A stretch of DNA of 64,000 nt from Distichodus sexfasciatus (taxonomy: Eukaryota > Chordata > Actinopteri > Characiformes > Distichodontidae). Positions within the stretch are counted from its first letter, which is position 1. Every line of letters starts with the position of its first letter. This document shows, piece after piece, positions 58,303 through 64,000 of the stretch. The notes beneath the pieces were generated by a model. That model searched no databases, was not told the DNA's origin, and was given only the letters and a program-made list of their open reading frames with translations. The stretch spans positions 33,501 to 97,500 of the forward strand of contig JAVGVS010000727.1 of the NCBI GenBank assembly GCA_032718565.1, written 5' to 3'. Both the position numbers and the translations under genes were made by a program.

Positions 58303-58709
58303 GGACGGATATCGTTACTGTCCTCGTATGGGACGGCTTCTCCCTGGCTCTCCTCCTCCTCATCCCTCCGCAGGGCCGTCGGCGCTTCTCCATTAGAGCG
58401 TGCTGCAGAGCCAGTGGTTTGGAAGTGCTCCAGATCGCGCTCTTCAAAACCCTTTTAGATAATTTGCCGTCTCCTCCTCATCGGCCGTATCCCCCCTCAC
58501 CTCAACCCTGACCCCGACCGCCCCAACACCACCACCACCACCATCACCGCGACTGGTGCTCTGACCCCCGGGCCGACAGCGGGACCCAGCTGAGGAACAC
58601 GAGCAGCTGCCAAGCAGCTCCACTTCAACCACAACACACACACACCATCACGCCTGTCAAACCGCCAGCACGCGTCACACATCGCACCACTGATCCACAC
58701 GCTTACACT

Positions 58710-58886
58710 GCAGACAGAGAGAGAGAGAGAGAGATGAACAGAGGGACAGATAAAGGAAAGAAGAGAAACTGAGAAAGAAGGAGGGAGAGAGAGAGAGAGA
58801 GAGGGAGAGAGAGATGTGGAGAAAGAAAAAGAGAGAAAGAGGGATGTGAAGGGAGAGAGAGAGAGGTAAAGATAGAGGGGGAGGGT

Positions 58887-58925
<39 letters not shown>

Positions 58926-59140
58926 GAATGAAAGAATGGAAGAATTGGAAAGGGGTTGGAATGGGGAGAAGGAGAGAGGCAAAAGGACAGAGGTAAAAAG
59001 ATGGAGTAAGAGAGTGAAGAGCAGCGATAAACAGAGAGAAGGAGAGACAAAAAAGAGGAGAGAGTTGAGAAAGGAAAAGCAACAGGGAGGTGAAGACGGA
59101 GAAAGAGATTTGAACAGAGAGAGGGATGTGGAGGGAGAGT
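58710..59140. repeat. GA-rich purine tract
   Basis: About 430 bp of near-pure + strand purine, including a GA run at 58889-58921. Long CT-coded open frames on the - strand are artefacts. Confidence 0.9.
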
Positions 59141-59144
59141 GTTA

Positions 59145-61100
59145 CTGTTGAGTTGCGTTCAGCAGAATAAGTGTGGAAGTAGGACGTGGTGAAATGGTAA
59201 AGTGTAGTTTACTGCAGTTGATTCTACATCAGTGGAGGGTGATGTGGTGCAGCATCGTGACTGTAGTCATACACTCTGTAGGAAACAACTCTTACACTCA
59301 CTACATTTTACTCTTGTACAAAGCTCTGGTGGTGTTGGGGGTTTGATTATTAAAGTAAACAGCAGTAAATTTCATGTTAAAAGTGTGTTGTAACGTGTTG
59401 TTACTGAAATATGTAACCAGTATAATATTACTGAAGATGTATTAGTAATGACTTACACTACTGCAGTACAGCAACAACTCACACCTTACTGTCATGGTGC
59501 TACTTTAGTTACACGTTAACAACCAACACTGGTGTCGATGCATTACAGCACAAAATAAAGTTTGATGCATATTTCCCAAAAGCAACTAACACAGTGTACA
59601 TTAGCAACTAACATAGTGCTGCTAACATACTGTAGATAGCAATACATTAGAACCTATGCTTTTGGGAAACGCACCCCGAAGTCAGTAGTCTTGAGAACGG
59701 TCTCATTTTCCTACAAAAATGATAAAGAATCAGGGTTCTTGTACTTTACTGTAGACACTAAACACTGCTGTGAATTAGTCTGATCAAATCTGTAGTAATT
59801 CTACAAAATGACTTATAACTCAATCAGAATACTTACAGTATATGTGCTATTTATAAGGTTTATTTAGCATTGTAAAACTGCAGAATGATGGAGAACTGCA
59901 ATAATATATTGTGTACTGTCTAAAATACGACCAATTTATTCTTAAAAACCGGGGTGTTGCTACAAAACCTGGAAAGTTCTTTATTATATAAAATTTCCCT
60001 TAAAAAGAGAAAAGAATAACTTAGTTCATATAAAATAATGTAAACACTTCAACCTTAAATTACAAACTACAAAGAGAAAACCCCGACTGTATGCACAACA
60101 ACCCAGCTCTTCCATTCATAATCTCCACTGTGCACTGGAGGCTCGGTGTGAGAGCGCTGGTTTACACGCCGCAGCTCCTTCCTGTGGAGTTTTTGTGGAC
60201 ATATGTGGAGTGTTTCACGTAAAGTTCCTCTTCAGACACACAATGGAAAAGCAATTACTGTGAACACAGAAGGTCCTCGTGTAGGATTTGGGCCAATGAA
60301 GGAGTCATGACCTCATCACAAAGCGCAGGCTCAGGTGAAGAGAAGCAGCAGCAGGAGGAGGTTAAACCCCAAAAACACAGACCTATAGTTACCATAGTTA
60401 CAAAGCACCGTTACAATGATGGCGCCGGTGCCGTTAACGTGAGACAAAGTGAACAATCAGAAACAACACCACTACTGTCTGCATCACGTGAATATATTAA
60501 CACTACCGTGTAGGAAATCATACCGGATTTCACTAGAACTGAATATTATTGTTAATTTATCATTCAAACCCGGTGTATTAAAAATCACATGAAAATCCAA
60601 TAATACCTAATAATGTTCTCACCATTTCCTCATTTGAAAGTGTTCATGGTGAGCTCTAGCGCCACCTCATGGACAACACACGAAAAAGAAGTACAAGTAC
60701 TGAAGAACTTATAAAAGTTCCAACTCACCCTGAGTACAGAGTCAGAAAGTCGGTCATGTTCCCATCAAAGACATGTGAACAGAAGAGGTCTTAACGGCAA
60801 TGAGATTAATATAATGTATTAAAACACACACACACACACACATCCAAAATCACAGATCTATAGAGTCTCACAGGAGACGGAAGAAGTCGGGCAGGAAGAG
60901 TGTTACTTAGCACCCCAGAAGGAGGGAAGTGCTGCTCCCACACACACACACACAGCACATATGGGCTTCCCCTCGCCGGGCACATATGCCAGTCCAAGGT
61001 GTCCAGGAGCTACACTTTGGTCCTAAAATGTTCTGGTCCACAAGCCGGAACTTCCGATCTCCACATGTCTACAACAGGGTGACTAACCGCAAATGAGATG
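59145..61100. other. intergenic DNA, no gene
   Basis: Contains a MITE relative at 59570-59685 and CA runs at 60824-60842 and 60940-60954; otherwise AT-rich and unique. No exon recognised. Confidence 0.5.
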
Positions 61101-61104
61101 ATGA

Positions 61105-61166
61105 AGAAGATGATGATGATGATGATGATTATTATTATTATAACAACAAAAAATAATAAATAACTC

Positions 61167-61228
<62 letters not shown>
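61105..61228. repeat. (GAT)n, (ATT)n and (AAT)n microsatellites
   Basis: gat triplets to 61129, att to 61141, then after a short gap at least 20 AAT units to 61228. Confidence 0.95.
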
Positions 61229-61786
61229 TTTCTAAGGGCAGAAAGATGGGGAGTGAAGGAGGATGCTGTGAACAACCTCATATACCGGGTCACCTCATCC
61301 TACTACTAGGGAACGCCACGCCAGAACGAAATGAGAACAAGAAAGCAGCAGAAAAAAATAGAAAAAGCAGAAAAAACAAGAAAAATAGCAACATTCTCTT
61401 CAATACGAAAAAGAGATGAAAAGAAGGAGGAAAAGAGACTTGTTTAGCAAGAAAAGTAAGAGCACACTTCTCCTCAGTGAGATGATAAGGCAAGAAAACA
61501 AAGAATTTAGAGTCAAGTCCAAAAGAACTGGGGATAATAATAATAAGTTTTATTTCATTAATAAACAGTGATAAATTATTACAGTTAGTCCTACATTACC
61601 GTTCTCACTGGTTGCTCATCTTACCTCATCATGTCAACATCATGCGCAATGTGGTAGATTTTCACATAATCAGAGACTTTTTAAAACGTTTAACAGTAAT
61701 GACCATAAATAAAAGAGCTACACCGTTTTAATTAAAGACAGACGGCGAGTATCATATAATCTGTATTGTGCAGATGGAGCCTATTC

Positions 61787-61792
61787 TTTATT
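61787..61792 (-). terminator. candidate polyadenylation signal of the C3orf14-like gene
   Basis: An AATAAA on the - strand lies 250 bp after the stop codon, in unique sequence. It is the nearest such hexamer. Confidence 0.3.
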
Positions 61793-62041
61793 TCTGTTAG
61801 ACATTGCATCTTGTGTGTTATTTATGTTAAAAAATTTCTTAATATAAATGTCAGTAACTCATCAATAACAACGCAGACAGCAAGGTTGGTTTAGGTAACT
61901 TATCCACAAATCTCCCGATTGGGACCAACTAGTAGAACCTTCTGGGTTTAAACTCCATCCATCAAGACAAAGGTAAAGTCCAGCTTCTCACACACACACA
62001 CTTACTTTGTCTCACACTTCATGAAGGTTTTCTGGTCTGTT

Positions 62042-62212
62042 TCAGACTGCATGTCTCGTTCCGGGTCGAGGGGGTTTGCCCTCATTTCGCGCAGCCGAGG
62101 AGTCCAGTCGAGTACCTTTCTGTCCCTTTGGCACTCTAACTGGTGCCGGACCCTTCCCCAGCAGGTAGCTGTCCCATTCTGGAAGCTCCTGATCCACCGA
62201 TGACCAATAACG
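62042..62212 (-). CDS. C3orf14-like exon 4 and stop
   Basis: 171 nt, 56 codons plus TGA, acceptor ttcaagtag. It begins RYWSSVDQELPEWDSYLLGK, the most conserved block of the family (human RYWASVEEYIPKWEQFLLG from memory), followed by a variable basic tail ending GTRHAV. Confidence 0.85.
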   Translation of the reverse strand, partial: RYWSSVDQELPEWDSYLLGKGPAPVRVPKGQKGTRLDSSAARNEGKPPRPGTRHAV

Positions 62213-63928
62213 CTACTTGAAGAAAAAGAGTATGAAACAAAACTGTTTTGTTTTAGAGTCGGAGCCGTTTTGGGACGTCTAGCCGCCCCACTCGCTGGCA
62301 GTTGTTATGGGAAGCAGGTAACTACATGTGAGCTCTGCACTTCATCTCATCAAGTCTGCATACCTGCAGGGTGAGGACATCGGGGTGCAGGAGCGGCCGG
62401 GTCTCAAGACGCTTTTCCACCTTCAGAAAGTCCTGAAACAGGAGAGAATAGGAAAATGCACTCCATAAATCTGATTACATTTTAGCTGCATCACACCTTT
62501 AACGGCTGCAGTGATCATATTTTTCATATTAATGTTTATTGAAGACCAAATTCAACAATTGTCTGTTTTGGCAATTTACAATGTTCAAAATACCACTGGT
62601 CAATATCATCATCAACACTGCTGAAACATACAGTTTGCCTCAATATCAATGTACAAAAGGACTTCATAAGTGAAATCAAGTGTATCTGCACTAAGCCAGG
62701 TGTGTTAGTGGTTTTGGTCACTTCAGCTGCAGGTTAATACCTCTCGTCCGAGGTGAAGCAGGTGAAGATGCTGTAAAGAGAGCTGAAGTACCTGCAGGAT
62801 GTGTGAGTTTCTCTCCCGCCGCTGCACCCAGGACCAGCTTCTTCTTCTTCTCCTTCTGCTCTTCGTAGCAAGCCTCCAGCTGCTGCAGTAAAACAGCTCT
62901 CTGACCCAAACCAGGACAGACATGGCAGCCCAGAACAACGTACAGCACCAGACTGAAAACATGAGAGCACTATCATCATTAAAGACAGCTAGGGCGCTGC
63001 TGCTCTTGTGGTGTGGAACTGGGTTCTGGAGGACCGGAGTCTAGTTCTATTCTGCCTCCAGCACTAGCACCACTGGGTTTCTGCTCAAGACCCCTAAGCC
63101 CAAGTTGCTCACTGGAATTAGGAGATGGAGAATGATCCTGGTTTCTCCCCACCTGCCCCTCCTCAGTGAAAGTGAGTGATTATTTGTCGTTATGAACACT
63201 GCACAGCATACAGTGCAGCACAACCACACTGAATTCTGCATTTGACTATCTGTGAAAGAGCAGTGGATTCCTTTACCTCATGAGTGCCTCAATGGTACCT
63301 TTACTGGCCCGGGACCTGATACTGGCCCACCTTCCGATCATCCTAACCGTTACACTACCAACTGCCCCAAACGAACTAATGATGAATTTAATCAGGAGAG
63401 TGCAATTCATGAAAGAGCTACTTATCGTTACTAATAATCTGTGATCAGAAGTGACATCAATCACCTTGTTCTCTTCATTATTAGGGTTCCAACCACAAAG
63501 TGTCATCTCTGATCAAGGTACTTAAAAATAATCTTAGTAAAAATGTTATACTCTTGCTCTATTGTTTTTGTTCAGACTTTTGTAGAGTTTGTGTTTCATT
63601 GGACTCAATAAATGTCTTGGGTTGCTATAAACAGCCTTTTAAATCTGGTATGCATAAAGATTCTAGTTCAAAAAGAACATCCTGGTAGTAATCCAGGCTG
63701 TCCGATTTGCAGTATCTAAGGTTCCGGCCCAAGGGATTTATTGAATCTGGGCTGACATGATAATCAACAGAATCGAATCGTGAGACCTGTGTGAACGTTC
63801 ACACCCATGGCGAATGAGAGCGAGTGCAGTACAGCTGGTTATGTTGTTAATGCGAGGCTCAGTTCATTAACTTACATTTCTTCATGTCTCTTGCTTAGTT
63901 GTAACTCGTCGTTTGGATTAAAGGCCAT
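62042..63928 (-). CDS. C3orf14-like small coiled-coil protein, four exons, frame conflict in exon 2
   Basis: Homologue of human C3orf14, a protein of about 128 residues and unclear function. Exons in transcript order are 63928-63876, 62900-62792, 62432-62364 and 62212-62042. This model has GT-AG introns, no internal stop and 133 residues. Exon 1 (MAFNPNDELQLSKRHEE), exon 3 (DFLKVEKRLETRPLLHPDVL) and exon 4 (RYWSSVDQELPEWDSYLLGK) match the family as I recall it. In exon 2 the homologous reading (QRAVLLQQLEACYEEQ) is in a different frame from the one this splice model uses, while the end of exon 2 (RERNSHILQ) is in the model frame. So there is either a compensated frameshift, pseudogenisation or a one-base assembly error. 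The gene sits tail-to-tail with fezf2, as in human. Confidence 0.75.
62364..62432 (-). CDS. C3orf14-like exon 3
   Basis: 69 nt, 23 codons, phase 0 at both ends. The acceptor is ctcctgtttcag and the donor gtatgc. It encodes DFLKVEKRLETRPLLHPDVL and TLQ, a helical segment conserved in the family. Confidence 0.8.
62792..62900 (-). CDS. C3orf14-like exon 2, reading frame uncertain
   Basis: The donor (complement of 62790-62791) follows a CTGCAG codon pair. The acceptor used here, gggtcag, keeps exons 1-3 in one frame but reads the first two-thirds in a non-homologous, Arg-rich frame. An upstream acceptor (ttttcag, exon from 62952) restores the homologous frame at its start, with 13 extra residues before GLGQRAV, but then leaves exon 3 out of frame. 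At the place where the ancestral acceptor should be, the genome has gg before tttgggtcag. Confidence 0.5.
63015..63130 (-). repeat. tRNA-derived SINE fragment, type 1, in C3orf14-like intron 1
   Basis: tttctgctcaagacccctaa and caagttgctcactggaatta, a short diverged remnant. Confidence 0.45.
63167..63368 (-). repeat. tRNA-derived SINE, type 2, inverted
   Basis: Starts agtgagtgattatttgtcg (inverted tail) and ends ctaaccgttacactaccaac (inverted A box). Lies in the first intron of the C3orf14-like gene. Confidence 0.75.
63876..63928 (-). CDS. C3orf14-like exon 1 (start)
   Basis: 53 nt of coding sequence from ATG (complement of 63926-63928) to a perfect donor, AT then gtaagt. It encodes MAFNPNDELQLSKRHEE plus two bases of an Ile-type codon. 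It aligns with the human N-terminus ending RLSKRHEEI. Confidence 0.8.
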
Positions 63929-64000
63929 TCGCGTTAAAATAATCGAAGCAACTTTCGGGACTAAATTTAAACTATTTGTTGTCTGGGCATCGAGTTCCAG

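Noticed and set aside
58497..59082. Two long Leu/Ser-rich open frames on the - strand
   Set aside because: Same GA-tract artefact; resemblance to membrane segments is due to CTC/TCT codons.

Overview
This window is vertebrate nuclear DNA, almost certainly from a ray-finned (teleost) fish. The evidence is small GT-AG exons in large introns, long CA/GT and GA microsatellites, many short non-autonomous DNA transposons (hAT-like and TA-flanked), and tRNA-derived SINEs of types common in fish. There is no bacterial or operon-like organisation. I could not fix the species.

Three protein genes can be supported, and most of their exons are too short to stand out as open reading frames. (1) The C-terminal part of cadps (CAPS1, calcium-dependent activator protein for secretion) occupies 1178-30223 on the + strand. 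It has ten exons, including an in-frame 46-codon exon that corresponds to an insert known in vertebrate CADPS. The gene begins upstream of the window. (2) fezf2 (Fez-family zinc finger 2, a forebrain transcriptional repressor) is complete at 48203-50725 on the + strand: four exons, 433 residues, an EH1 repressor motif and six C2H2 fingers. (3) A C3orf14-like gene lies on the - strand at 62042-63928. Its first and last two exons are clear, but its second exon shows a reading-frame conflict. Order and orientation (CADPS > FEZF2 > < C3orf14) match the human 3p14.2 neighbourhood, which supports cadps and fezf2 over the paralogous CADPS2/FEZF1 pair.

Layout: 1-10.5 kb, cadps exons with small introns and MITEs. 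10.5-29.0 kb, one 18.4-kb cadps intron holding a 30/35-bp minisatellite, purine and GT/CA tracts, SINEs, several copies of an unnamed dispersed repeat and a 1-kb CA-rich satellite. 29.0-31.7 kb, the last two cadps exons and the 3' region. 32-48 kb, intergenic DNA with SINEs, MITEs, a perfect 38-bp-arm hairpin and stretches that look like regulatory DNA, ending in the fezf2 promoter region. 48-51 kb, fezf2. 51-62 kb, more regulatory-looking DNA followed by nested transposons and a GA tract. 62-64 kb, the C3orf14-like gene.

The three genes do not form a pathway. CADPS primes dense-core vesicle exocytosis in neurons and endocrine cells, and FEZF2 specifies forebrain neurons. Their conserved linkage probably reflects fezf2 regulatory DNA spread through the neighbourhood; that is inference.
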